Positions 17,902 to 25,645 of a stretch of DNA of 30,828 nucleotides are shown here, piece by piece. A program made the position numbers and the translations under genes. The notes under the pieces were generated by a model, which saw only the letters and a list, made by a program, of their open reading frames with translations, did not search any database and was not told the DNA's origin. Position 1 is the first letter of the stretch, and every line of letters starts with the position of its first letter. The stretch is from JALGVA01 sp964617715 (GTDB lineage: Bacteria; Armatimonadota; Zipacnadia; Zipacnadales; UBA5352): assembly GCA_964617715.1 (NCBI GenBank), contig CAZTZN010000032.1:1-30828 (forward strand). Direction: 5' to 3'.

Positions 17902-18789
17902 TCAACTGACCGCGGCCGCGCGGATCTCCGCCAGCGTCGCGGGCACAACGGTCAGGCCCAGCTCGGCCGCCGCGGCGTCGATGGCGTCCGCGATCGCCTC
18001 CAGCCCCCGGCGCGCGGGCTCGTCGGGGTCGGCATACTCGCGGGTGTTGTGCGTCATCACCACGATCGACTTGAGCCACCAGTCCCGCTCGATCTGCCGC
18101 CGCAGGTGCCGGCGGATCAGGTCCGACGCCCACTGCTCGATCTCCGGGCGCTCGAGGCGCAGGTGGCGCGCATCGCCGCCGCCGGACCGGGGGCCGGCGA
18201 CATCGCGAAGCTCCACGGCCGTGGGCAGCTCCAGGAAGGGCAGATCGCCCGCGGCCAGGCGGTCCTCGGCGCAGGCCCAGTGCGCGAACGGCTCGGCGCC
18301 CGCCCAACGCGCGGCCATCGCGGGCAGATGGCGGCCGGGCAGCGAGACGCTCCCATGGGTGAAGCCCAGCTCGGCGAGGATGCCGAAGGTCGCGTCGGAG
18401 GCCGAGAAGCAGCCCGGACGGAAGGCGCGCGGCGGCTCGCCGAGCGCCGCCGCCAGCCGGTCGCGACCGCTCTGCAGCAGCTCGCGCTGGCGCTGTGCGG
18501 GCAGCTCGCCGAGGTGCGCGTCCACGGCGTAGTCGCTGGTCTGCGGGTGCATGTGCATGCCCGGCTCGGCTCCCTGCGCACGAAGCTCGGCGACGACGTC
18601 GGCCTGCATCTCACCGGTGCGGGGGATGAGGAAAAGTGTCGCCCGGTGGCCGCGCCCGGCCAGCGCCTCGACGTAACCGCGCATCGCCCGCTCGCTCAGC
18701 GGCCAGTCGGCCGGGCCGCCGCTGGGCACCTCGGCGGCGATCGGCTCACAGTCCATGGTCCAGCTCACGAACAGCCTGTCGTCGGTCAT
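17902..18789 (-). CDS. polysaccharide deacetylase (NodB-like) family protein
   Basis: This 295-residue protein has no signal peptide. ATG 18789 is preferred because GGAG (18798-18801) is 8 nt upstream. GTG 18798, overlapping the previous stop as GTGA, is the alternative. The NodB-like motifs are present in variant form. FVSWTMDCEP (D13) is motif 1. GMHMHPQ (H79, H81) is motif 2, with HxH spacing instead of the classical HxxxH. FRPGCFSAS (124-132) corresponds to the RxPxG segment, and MTHNTRE (H247) is the late His. Such proteins are metal-dependent N- or O-deacetylases of amino-sugar polymers; this subgroup may act on a soluble product in the cytosol. It follows the gamma-glutamyltransferase after 5 nt and precedes the GH3 gene after a 212 nt gap (17690-17901) with no convincing promoter. 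Confidence 0.8.
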   Translation of the reverse strand: MTDDRLFVSWTMDCEPIAAEVPSGGPADWPLSERAMRGYVEALAGRGHRATLFLIPRTGEMQADVVAELRAQGAEPGMHMHPQTSDYAVDAHLGELPAQRQRELLQSGRDRLAAALGEPPRAFRPGCFSASDATFGILAELGFTHGSVSLPGRHLPAMAARWAGAEPFAHWACAEDRLAAGDLPFLELPTAVELRDVAGPRSGGGDARHLRLERPEIEQWASDLIRRHLRRQIERDWWLKSIVVMTHNTREYADPDEPARRGLEAIADAIDAAAAELGLTVVPATLAEIRAAAVS

Positions 18790-18794
18790 CGCAG

Positions 18795-20405
18795 TCACTC
18801 CAGTGCGCCGGCGTGGCGGCCGGCCCTGGGGTCGCCGGCCGCGTGCATCATGCCGGTCTCATCGATGAGTAGCATCACGGGCATAGCGATGGCCTCCGGC
18901 GTGGCGGTCAGCCTGTGCCCGCGGCGGATCAGTTCCGCCTGCACCTGCTGCGTGATGGCGGAGTTCACGCGCAGGCTCGCGGGCGCGACGAAGGCGCGCC
19001 GGCGGTCCGGGTCAGAGTCGAAGGAGTTCTCGAGGTGCTCGGTATTGAAGCGCGGCGCGCTCACCGCCCGCGCGGGCATCATGCCGAACTCGATGTGATT
19101 GAGCAGCGCGTTGAGAGTGGTCTGATCCTGCATGTCACCGCCCGCCACCGAGATGGCGAGGGCCGCGCCGTCTCCCCGGGTGACCAGGGTCGGCGTGAGC
19201 GTGACGCGTGGGCGCTTGCCCGGCTCGATGCAGTTGGGATGGCCCGGCGTGGTGTTCAGGCAGCGCAGGCGGTTGCCCTGGGTGACGCCGGTGCGCGGGT
19301 CGGGCTGATTGCCCACCAGGTTGCAGCTCGGCGTCGCCGCCACCACGTTGCCCCAGCGGTCGGCGGCGACGCAGGTGGTGGTGTCGGAGATGGGCGTGCG
19401 CACGCCGTGGGCGTCGGCATCGCCCCCGCCGAGCAGCGCTCGCATATTGCGTGGATCGCCCGGCAGTTGCTCGGCGGAGGCCCGCGTCATGTCGATGAGC
19501 GCGCGCCGCATCTGCGTGTACTCATCGGAGAGCAGCTCGGCCATGGGCACATCCACGAACTCGGGGTCGCCGTAGTAGGTGTCGCGGTCGGCGAAGGCCA
19601 GCTTCATGGCCTCGGTCAGCACATGGACGTAGTCGGCTGAGACATGACCCATGGCGCGCAGGTCGAAGCCCTCGAGCAGGCGCAGCGTCTGGCACAGCAC
19701 CGGCCCCTGCGTCCACGGCGGGCACTTGTGCACGGTCCAGCCGCGGTAGTCGATTGACACCGGCTCCTCGATGGTGGTCACGTGCGCCGCGAGGTCCTCG
19801 TGGGTCAGGAACGAGCCGGTCTCGCGGTACCAGGCGACCAGGTCGTCGGCGATGTCACCGCGGTAGAAGCGCGCGCAGGCGGCCTGCAGCTTCGTCTCAC
19901 GGCTGCCGGGGGTCTGCCGCTCGCGCTCGACCAGCCTGCGCAAGGTCGCCGCCAGCGGGGCGTGCCAGGCGAGCGTGCCGGCATCGAGCAGCGCCAGCGC
20001 GGGCGCGACCACCTCGGCGAAGCTCTTCGTGCCGAACAGCTCCAGCGCGGTCAGGCACAGGTGCACCGCGCCGGGCACCGGCATCGCGCGGTAGTCGCCC
20101 ATGTCCGGGATCTGGTTGGCCTGGTACCAGGCGATGGCGTCGGTGCTCAATGGCGCGCGCCCGACACCGCATAAGACGGTCACACGCCGCGTCTGCGCGT
20201 CGTAGATAAGCCACGGAATCTCGCCGCCGATGGCGAAGAGGCCGTAGTCGGTAATCGCCAGCGCGAGGATGGTGGCCACCGCGGCGTCGGCGGCATTGCC
20301 CCCGGCCGCAAGCAACTCCAGCCCGGCCGCGACCGACGGCACCGCGCCCGCGGCCACCGCGCCGCCGGTACCGGACGCGTGATGCGCGATGGTCATGCCC
20401 GTCAC
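18795..20405 (-). CDS. gamma-glutamyltransferase family protein
   Basis: This 536-residue protein starts at GTG 20405 with AAGGAG (20415-20420) 9 nt upstream; ATG 20396 is the alternative. Family features: AAGGNAADAAVAT near the N-terminus, PVPGAVHL, TEAMKLAFADRDTYYGDP, D341-T342-T343-T344-C345 at the autoprocessing site (family: D-T-T-H), RWGNVVAATPS, PNCIEPGKRP, and AGGDMQDQ (family GG.. near the end). T342 would be the N-terminal nucleophile of the small subunit after self-cleavage. Thr344 replaces the usual His. No signal peptide is visible, although most gamma-glutamyltransferases are periplasmic. The family hydrolyses or transfers gamma-glutamyl bonds (glutathione, gamma-glutamyl peptides, poly-gamma-glutamate). 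It lies in the operon 40 nt after the LamG protein. Confidence 0.88.
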   Translation of the reverse strand: MTGMTIAHHASGTGGAVAAGAVPSVAAGLELLAAGGNAADAAVATILALAITDYGLFAIGGEIPWLIYDAQTRRVTVLCGVGRAPLSTDAIAWYQANQIPDMGDYRAMPVPGAVHLCLTALELFGTKSFAEVVAPALALLDAGTLAWHAPLAATLRRLVERERQTPGSRETKLQAACARFYRGDIADDLVAWYRETGSFLTHEDLAAHVTTIEEPVSIDYRGWTVHKCPPWTQGPVLCQTLRLLEGFDLRAMGHVSADYVHVLTEAMKLAFADRDTYYGDPEFVDVPMAELLSDEYTQMRRALIDMTRASAEQLPGDPRNMRALLGGGDADAHGVRTPISDTTTCVAADRWGNVVAATPSCNLVGNQPDPRTGVTQGNRLRCLNTTPGHPNCIEPGKRPRVTLTPTLVTRGDGAALAISVAGGDMQDQTTLNALLNHIEFGMMPARAVSAPRFNTEHLENSFDSDPDRRRAFVAPASLRVNSAITQQVQAELIRRGHRLTATPEAIAMPVMLLIDETGMMHAAGDPRAGRHAGALE

Positions 20406-20414
20406 GGCAACCGT

Positions 20415-20420
20415 CTCCTT
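20415..20420 (-). promoter_or_regulatory. ribosome binding site deciding the GTG 20405 start
   Basis: AAGGAG on the minus strand is 9 nt before GTG 20405 but 18 nt before ATG 20396, which favours the GTG. Confidence 0.6.
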
Positions 20421-20445
20421 CCTGACGGCACGGCGGGTCGCCGGC

Positions 20446-23400
20446 TCACTCCGCGGCCGGCTCGATGGCGATGCGCGTCGGCCCGTCGAGGCGCAGGTCG
20501 ATGCGCACACCGTCGGCTTCCGCGATGGCCGTGAAGGTCTCGCCCGCCGTCACCTGATAATGCGCGCCCTCGGCCACCGCGAACTCGCCGTCGCTCACCC
20601 GCAGGCTCACCCGCCCCTCGCCGGTGGCGTGGATGACGATGCCGCCGCCGTCGTAGCGCGCGCACAGCACATTCACCGGCGCGTCGGTCTGCACCTCGAC
20701 CGGGATAGCGACCACGACCGCGCTTTCCTCGCGGTCGAGATCGACCTGCGTGCGCACGCCGCCGGCATCAACACGCGTCACGAACTCCGCGGGGACGGGC
20801 ATGCCCAGCGCGTTGTAGCGCCGGCAGGAGTGCAGGCGCCGGTCGCCCGGCCAGCCGTAGACCCCCGAATGCATGGTGACGATACGCTCGCGCCCGGTGA
20901 CCGTGCCGGAGCGCAGATCGGTGATGGTGATCGGGTACATCTGCTGGGGCAGGGACGGGTGGGTCAGCTCGCCCTCGCCGTAGTAGAAGTAGAGGTTGCC
21001 CCACGAGAGCTTGTCGAGCACGTCGCGGTAGACGTCGGCCTCGCAGTTGATGCGCGAAGGGTTGCCCAGCGACGCCGAGGTCTGCGCCAGGTGTACGTCC
21101 GGCCCGGAGATACACTCCTGGTCCACCACCAGCGGCAGTTGCCCGATCGTGCGGGTCATCACCGGGCTGTTGGCGACCACCACGCCACCCCGGTCGGTGA
21201 TGCGATGGGTGAACTCCACCATCGACGGCTGCGAGAGCAGCAGCACCGAGCCGAGCCGGCGGGTGACCGTCTTCGTCTCCGGGTCGATCTCCACCGAGTG
21301 GCCGTCCCACCGGTCATAGATCCACGCCGAGCCGTAACCGAGCATGAAGCCGTCCATGAACGCGCCGTTGCAGCCGATGTCATCCATTATCATGTCGGCG
21401 GCGAGCATCATGGCGTCGTGGAAGGAGTTGCCCGGCGTGGGATAGTAGATGAACCAGCGCCAGCCCTCCTCGTGGCGGCGCTGGCTGAAGTACGCCCCGT
21501 TGCCGTAGTTGTAGGGGTAGACCACGTGATTGCCCGCGGCGTCAAGCACGCGCGAGTCCGGGAACAGCTCCGCGGGGCGGTTGGTCGAGAACAGGCTGTG
21601 CGCGACGTGGAACATCAGCTTCAAGTGCGGGTGCTGCTCGCGGATCGCGGCGAACTCGCGGCGCAGCCGCGCGCGCTCGAGCGGCAGGTTGATGAACTCA
21701 ATGCCCTCGATCTCGATCTCCGGGTCATCGGCCACGTGGGTCAGGCAGCCGAACGAGCCGTAGCGCAGGTTGCGCATCTCGACATACTCGTCGGAGACAC
21801 CGTCGCGCGGGATGAAGGCGAAGCCGCCCTCGATAGTGCCGGTGCGGCCCTCGTCGCGACGCACCTGGTTGATGAAGTCCCAGTAGTCGCCGCCCTCGTG
21901 GGCGTAGATCGCCCACTGCAGCGTGTACGACGCGCCCGGGGCGAGCCCGAAGATGTCATCGGCCATCCCGGCCACGCCGTCGCGGCAGTACATGGTGCCC
22001 TGGACGATGTACACGTCATCCAGCGGCACCAGCCCGACACCCAGGTCCTCCCAGCGCGCGAAGACCGTCGGGCTGTGGGCCGCGCGCCGCTCCACGGCGT
22101 TGGGGTAGCCGGCGACCGCCCAGTCCGCGAAGGGCTGTGCGCTCGCATCGAGGCGGTTGTCCACCATCACCCCCAGCACCTGGTCGGTGAGGTTGCGGAT
22201 GGTGTCGTGCACCTCGACGCGCGTGGCCCTGCGGGTGATCTGTCGGACGATCTCGTAGTACGCCCCGCGCGCGGTGACCTCCCAGGCATCCGCTCCAGCC
22301 CGGCGCGCCCGGACCTGCCAGCCATCCTCACCGGTGACGTCGGGCTCATCTGCCGCCAGCCGGTTCTCCCCGCCGCCCGGGTACGAGTACGCCGACTCGA
22401 ACGCGAGCACTCGTCCTGCGGCCTCGACGGTGAAGCCGCCGCCCGGATGCACCCGCACCTCGTACGGCGCCGGGGCGGGTCGCGAGGGCAGCTCCGGGAC
22501 CGCCAGCTCCTCCGGCGACGGGACCTGCAGCGCCGGGAAGGGGTAGCTGATGCCCAGCTCGTCGGTGACGCGCGGGCCATCGGGGGCCGTGAGCGCCGCG
22601 CTGAGCACGTAGTCGCCATCCGGCAGTTCCGCCAGGTCAAACTCGGCGGCCACCAGGCCCTCGCGTGGCAGCGGATCGACGGCGATCTCGCGCTCCGGCG
22701 CGTCGCCATCGGCGCGCAGCAGCTTCACTTCAAGGCGCGCGCCCTCCGGTCGAGGGGCGATGCCCCGGAAGTCATACAACACCAGCAGGCGCTGCTCGTC
22801 GCGGAAGAACGCGGGCGTCACGCGCAGGCGGTTGAACCAGGTGGTGTCCACGCCGTAGCCGCCCGCCGCCAGCTTGTAGCTGTGCAGAACCTCCTCGGCG
22901 GTGAGCGCCCGGTCGTACACACGCACGTCGTCGATCGCTCCGCGGAAGCGCTGCGCCGCGGGTTGGCCATCGTCATCGAGCCGCGCGCCGATCGAGAACC
23001 GGCCCCCGTGCGCGATGGTGTCGAACTGCGAGGCGCGCGAGGCGACGAGTTCGCCGTTGACGTAGATGGTCATGGTCTCGCCGTCGAAGGTCCCGACCAC
23101 GTGGTTCCAGGCATCGATCGCCAGCGGGGCCTTGAGGTTGTTGCCGCCGCTGGAGATGTACCACCAGCACTGGCCGTCCTTGTAGAAGGTCAGGCCGTAG
23201 CTCTCGGTGGACTTGCCCACGATGAGCGGCTCGCCCGCCGGGATGGTGTCCGGGCGCACCCACGCCTCGAGCGTGACCGCTTCCGTGAGGTCCAGCGATG
23301 CTCCGGCGCCGCAGTCCACCCAGTCGTGGACGCCATCCAGGGCCAGCGCACGCCCCTCGCCGCGCTCGATCAGCTCGCCACCGTGGAGCGTCGCGTCGGC

Positions 23401-23532
23401 GCCGCGTCCGCTCAGGTCGTGGACGGTCCCGCCCTCGGCCTCATCGAAGCTCCAGTGCCCGACCGGTCCGGGCTGCTGCGCCCCTACCGCGGTTGCCGCC
23501 ATTGCCATCACCATCATCAGCGTCAGACGCAT
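20446..23532 (-). CDS. secreted LamG-domain glycosidase-like protein
   Basis: This 1028-residue protein starts at ATG 23532 with an ideal GGAGG (23540-23544) 7 nt upstream. The signal peptide is 1-18 (AVGA/Q). Residues ~23-212 are a LamG/concanavalin-like lectin module: GHWSFDEAEGGTVHDLSGRG, VTLEAWVRP, WNHVVGTFDGETMTIYVNG, and GAIDDVRVYDRALTAEEV. A beta-sandwich region follows (~300-545). A barrel-like catalytic region (~570-900) has HLKLMFHVAHSLF, GWRWFIYYPTPGNSFHDAMM, and C721-N-G-A-F-M-D727-G-F, where D727 at a strand end is a candidate active-site acid. A C-terminal beta domain ends the protein. No CAZy family is recognised. It is the first gene of the - strand operon and is followed after 40 nt by the gamma-glutamyltransferase. 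Confidence 0.75.
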   Translation of the reverse strand: MRLTLMMVMAMAATAVGAQQPGPVGHWSFDEAEGGTVHDLSGRGADATLHGGELIERGEGRALALDGVHDWVDCGAGASLDLTEAVTLEAWVRPDTIPAGEPLIVGKSTESYGLTFYKDGQCWWYISSGGNNLKAPLAIDAWNHVVGTFDGETMTIYVNGELVASRASQFDTIAHGGRFSIGARLDDDGQPAAQRFRGAIDDVRVYDRALTAEEVLHSYKLAAGGYGVDTTWFNRLRVTPAFFRDEQRLLVLYDFRGIAPRPEGARLEVKLLRADGDAPEREIAVDPLPREGLVAAEFDLAELPDGDYVLSAALTAPDGPRVTDELGISYPFPALQVPSPEELAVPELPSRPAPAPYEVRVHPGGGFTVEAAGRVLAFESAYSYPGGGENRLAADEPDVTGEDGWQVRARRAGADAWEVTARGAYYEIVRQITRRATRVEVHDTIRNLTDQVLGVMVDNRLDASAQPFADWAVAGYPNAVERRAAHSPTVFARWEDLGVGLVPLDDVYIVQGTMYCRDGVAGMADDIFGLAPGASYTLQWAIYAHEGGDYWDFINQVRRDEGRTGTIEGGFAFIPRDGVSDEYVEMRNLRYGSFGCLTHVADDPEIEIEGIEFINLPLERARLRREFAAIREQHPHLKLMFHVAHSLFSTNRPAELFPDSRVLDAAGNHVVYPYNYGNGAYFSQRRHEEGWRWFIYYPTPGNSFHDAMMLAADMIMDDIGCNGAFMDGFMLGYGSAWIYDRWDGHSVEIDPETKTVTRRLGSVLLLSQPSMVEFTHRITDRGGVVVANSPVMTRTIGQLPLVVDQECISGPDVHLAQTSASLGNPSRINCEADVYRDVLDKLSWGNLYFYYGEGELTHPSLPQQMYPITITDLRSGTVTGRERIVTMHSGVYGWPGDRRLHSCRRYNALGMPVPAEFVTRVDAGGVRTQVDLDREESAVVVAIPVEVQTDAPVNVLCARYDGGGIVIHATGEGRVSLRVSDGEFAVAEGAHYQVTAGETFTAIAEADGVRIDLRLDGPTRIAIEPAAE

Positions 23533-23664
23533 GTCAATTCCTCCGTGCGCCGCCCGCCCCGGGCTGTACGCTCGGCTGGTCGTCGATGGTTCGCCGGCGC
23601 TCGTGCATTGAGCGTGGCTCTCGACGCCGCGGCTGCAGCGGCAATGTTGCGGCTGCCGCGCACG

Positions 23665-23743
23665 CCCATGCTGCGGTCGGTTCGCCGAACGCGCCGCCTT
23701 ACCTGCGCGGCCGCGTTACCGCATGGGTCCGCCGGAGCAGGTG
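23665..23743. repeat. repeated noncoding element, copy 1
   Basis: This is a ~78 bp element that recurs at 26886-26963 in the same orientation, with about 74% identity by hand alignment. Conserved blocks, at identical spacing, are CCCATG, TGCGGT, TTCGCCGAA (a near-perfect inverted repeat, 23681-23689) and ACCTGCGCGG (23701-23710). After a 1 nt difference comes AGCAGG. It lies about 130-210 nt upstream of the LamG gene start on the minus strand. It may be an operator/promoter element or a relic of duplication. Confidence 0.6.
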
Positions 23744-23791
23744 GTGGGCGGCCTGCCGTGGTGTGGGCTGACGGATACACAAGACCTTAAC

Positions 23792-23820
23792 TTGACAGCC
23801 AGTCTCCCGAGGATAAGGCT
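23792..23820 (+). promoter_or_regulatory. putative sigma70-like promoter
   Basis: TTGACA (23792-23797, consensus -35) is followed after 16 nt by TAAGGC (23814-23819), a weak -10. It lies about 50 nt upstream of ATG 23870 in the AT-richest patch of the intergenic region. It would drive the decayed gene and the Asp-box gene. Confidence 0.35.
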
Positions 23821-23869
23821 ACCAGTGCCAGGAGGGGTGCCATCCCGCTGTGCCGGGAGGTATGGTAGC

Positions 23870-24343
23870 ATGAAGCGAGTCGCCCCCCCGCAGTGCGTCT
23901 TCACGGGTCGTAGCCGCCGTCCTGTGTCTGCTGTGCGCCGGTGCCGCCCACGCCCTGAGCGTGGACATCGTCATCCCCAGGACCGATCCCGCTGAGGTCA
24001 CGCAATTCCACCGGACTCCCTTTGGGGCCGTCTGCCACGACGCCAGGGGCAAGTGATCTCACGTCCCGGATAACCTTCACTGTGACGACATCGATCCCGA
24101 GTTCACGGTGACCGTGACCATCTACGACCTTGAGGGCAACACGGTGGCGACGCTGGTGAAGGAGGAGGTGGGCCTGGGAGCGGGCTCGACTTCGACAACC
24201 AGGATGCCCTTGAGAACGGTGAGATCGCTCGCTTCAGCCAGCGCGCCATGGGCGTTTCGTACCCGGACCATGTTGACCCGGCCGATCCCTGGTGGGATTG
24301 GCAGACCAACGACCCCGGCGTGGAGGAGCTGATCTGGCCATGA
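23870..24343 (+). pseudogene. decayed secreted protein gene with FlgD/T9SS-like Ig segment
   Basis: Three lesions break an otherwise coherent ~157-residue protein. (1) ATG 23870 has GGGAGG 9 nt upstream and opens MKRVA. Removing one C from the C7 run at 23883-23889 joins it to a good signal peptide ending LCAGAAHA and then LSVDIVIP. (2) The same frame hits TGA at 24054-24056, then continues with FTVTVTIYDLEGNTVATLVK, the pattern of FlgD-like Ig or C-terminal sorting domains. (3) Near 24184 the coding frame shifts by one to LDFDNQDALENGEIARF and ends DPGVEELIWP with TGA at 24341-24343. The last stop overlaps the next gene's start as ATGA. This could be a true pseudogene or accumulated sequencing errors, but three lesions in 474 nt favour decay. 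Confidence 0.65.
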
Positions 24344-25431
24344 AGGCCCTCAAGATACTGGGCTTCCTGACACCGCTCGCCTTCACGTGCGTCATGCAGG
24401 CACCGCCGGGCGATCAGGCTGGTGTTGTGCCGTTGCCCGAGACGGTTGTTGCGCACAACGCCAAGCTTGTGGGCGATGGTGACGCGTGCAGTGTCCTGTG
24501 CCTCGGTCAGCCAACCACCTCAGAGCCGGACTGGCCGCAGCTGCGCGTGTACAGTGCGCCTGTGTCATCCACCGACCCCAACGGGCCGGTCCTCCTGGCC
24601 CGCGTCTCGCCCGGCTTCGGCACACAGGGGCTGTTCGACTTCGCGGCGGCGCAATCTGCGCCGGACACTGTGCTGCTGGTGCAGCACCTCTGGTCGAGCG
24701 GCGTAGGCGCGAAGCTCTTCCTGGTCGGATCTGGTGCGCACGCCCTGGGTGATGAGATACACCTCGGCATCCCCGGCTATAACGAGCGTCGTGGTTGGAG
24801 TTCCCCTGTATGCCTGGACGTGCTTCATCCCGACCTGTGGCAGGATGACGGTCGGGCGTGGCTCGTTCTCTCTGGTCACAATGGCGAGGTCTCCGTGAGT
24901 CACTGCGATTGGGGGCAATGGGATCGGTGGGCGGAAAGCCAGGTTGTCGGTGTGGGTAGTTACCCCAGCGTCTGCGCCGATGCGGAGCGTGGACTCTTCA
25001 TCTCATTCACCAGCGCCAAGCCCGGTTCGAATGACTACTTGGCGCAGATAGGTGCCGCCCCCCGCACCGGAACGGTCCTCCTCGCCCATAGTGCCGACGG
25101 AACGCACTGGTCGGAACCTATGGTGATCGTCAGTGACAGCCGGGTCGCCAGCTCGGCGCTGGCGTTCCATCCCCGGCACGGACTTGTGCTCGTCTACTCA
25201 GCGCGGCGCGAGGAGGGCTGGCCGCTGTTCGTCCGCAGGTCACAGGATGGCGGTCGCACCTGGGGAGCCCCGGTGATGCTGACCGAACCAACGGCGGTGA
25301 CGATGCGCCCGGATGCGCGCTTCTGCGGCGATAGGCTCTGCGTCGCGTTCATCGAAGAGTGCGAGCAGACACGGCGGGTGTGCACGATGGTCCTGGGACC
25401 AAACAGTCTGCCGCCGACCGGACAGGAATAG
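24340..25431 (+). CDS. Asp-box (BNR) sialidase-fold protein, exported
   Basis: This 363-residue protein starts at ATG 24340, overlapping the decayed gene's stop by ATGA, with GGAGGAG about 13 nt upstream. An in-frame upstream ATG (24292) would bury the signal sequence. The signal sequence is MKALKILGFLTPLAFTCVMQA; Cys17 could suggest a lipoprotein, but TPLAFTC is not a good lipobox. Two Asp-boxes are clear: S251-A-D-G-T-H-W257 and S301-Q-D-G-G-R-T-W308, within six-bladed-propeller-like repeats. No full sialidase catalytic Arg triad could be assigned, so it may be a non-enzymatic propeller. Base composition is visibly less GC-rich, with more T-ending codons than neighbouring genes, which suggests a different origin. 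Confidence 0.75.
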   Translation: MKALKILGFLTPLAFTCVMQAPPGDQAGVVPLPETVVAHNAKLVGDGDACSVLCLGQPTTSEPDWPQLRVYSAPVSSTDPNGPVLLARVSPGFGTQGLFDFAAAQSAPDTVLLVQHLWSSGVGAKLFLVGSGAHALGDEIHLGIPGYNERRGWSSPVCLDVLHPDLWQDDGRAWLVLSGHNGEVSVSHCDWGQWDRWAESQVVGVGSYPSVCADAERGLFISFTSAKPGSNDYLAQIGAAPRTGTVLLAHSADGTHWSEPMVIVSDSRVASSALAFHPRHGLVLVYSARREEGWPLFVRRSQDGGRTWGAPVMLTEPTAVTMRPDARFCGDRLCVAFIEECEQTRRVCTMVLGPNSLPPTGQE

Positions 25432-25457
25432 CTCACCTGACGCGGTCCGCCCCCTGC

Positions 25458-25577
25458 GTGGTACGCTACGTGGACGCTCGCACGGAGGAATTGATCACAC
25501 CGCCGATGCGCGATGTGATTGACGACTGTTTCTTCTCCGCCGGCCTGCCGCGGGCGCCCGATGAAGTAGAAGAGTAA
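25458..25577 (+). CDS. doubtful 39-residue ORF
   Basis: A GTG start at 25458 opens an acidic peptide (RYVDARTEELITPP, ending APDEVEE, stop 25575-25577) in the gap after the Asp-box gene. The composition looks protein-like, but there is no ribosome site and no recognised family. It may be a relic of a larger gene. Confidence 0.2.
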   Translation: MVRYVDARTEELITPPMRDVIDDCFFSAGLPRAPDEVEE

Positions 25578-25607
25578 GCGGGTGCAAGGACGTCCGGCGT
25601 CCGCCCC

Positions 25608-25640
25608 GTGATCGCCGTCAGGGCTCTCCTGGCCGATCAC
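25608..25640. terminator. hairpin between convergent genes
   Basis: GTGATCG (25608-25614) pairs perfectly with CGATCAC (25634-25640). An inner CAGG/CCTG stem surrounds a 5 nt loop. It lies just past the stop of the - strand beta-helix gene and downstream of the Asp-box gene. There is no T-run, so the terminator call is tentative. Confidence 0.4.
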
Positions 25641-25645
25641 CTCAG

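Larger units (their letters stand above)
23533..23869. other. 337 bp divergent intergenic region
   Basis: This region lies between the start of the - strand LamG operon (23532) and the + strand decayed gene (23870). It holds one copy of a ~78 bp repeated element (23665-23743) and an AT-richer patch with a TTGACA box (23792-23797). I see no other gene. Frames open here are Arg/Ala-rich and unlike protein. Confidence 0.6.

Noticed and set aside
20389..23790. 1133-codon open frame on the plus strand
   Set aside because: It is antisense to the LamG gene and lacks domains. The sense gene has a signal peptide, ribosome site and lectin motifs.
24054..24056. In-frame TGA read as selenocysteine
   Set aside because: There is no hairpin of SECIS type seen just after it, and the same ORF has two separate frame breaks, which favours decay.
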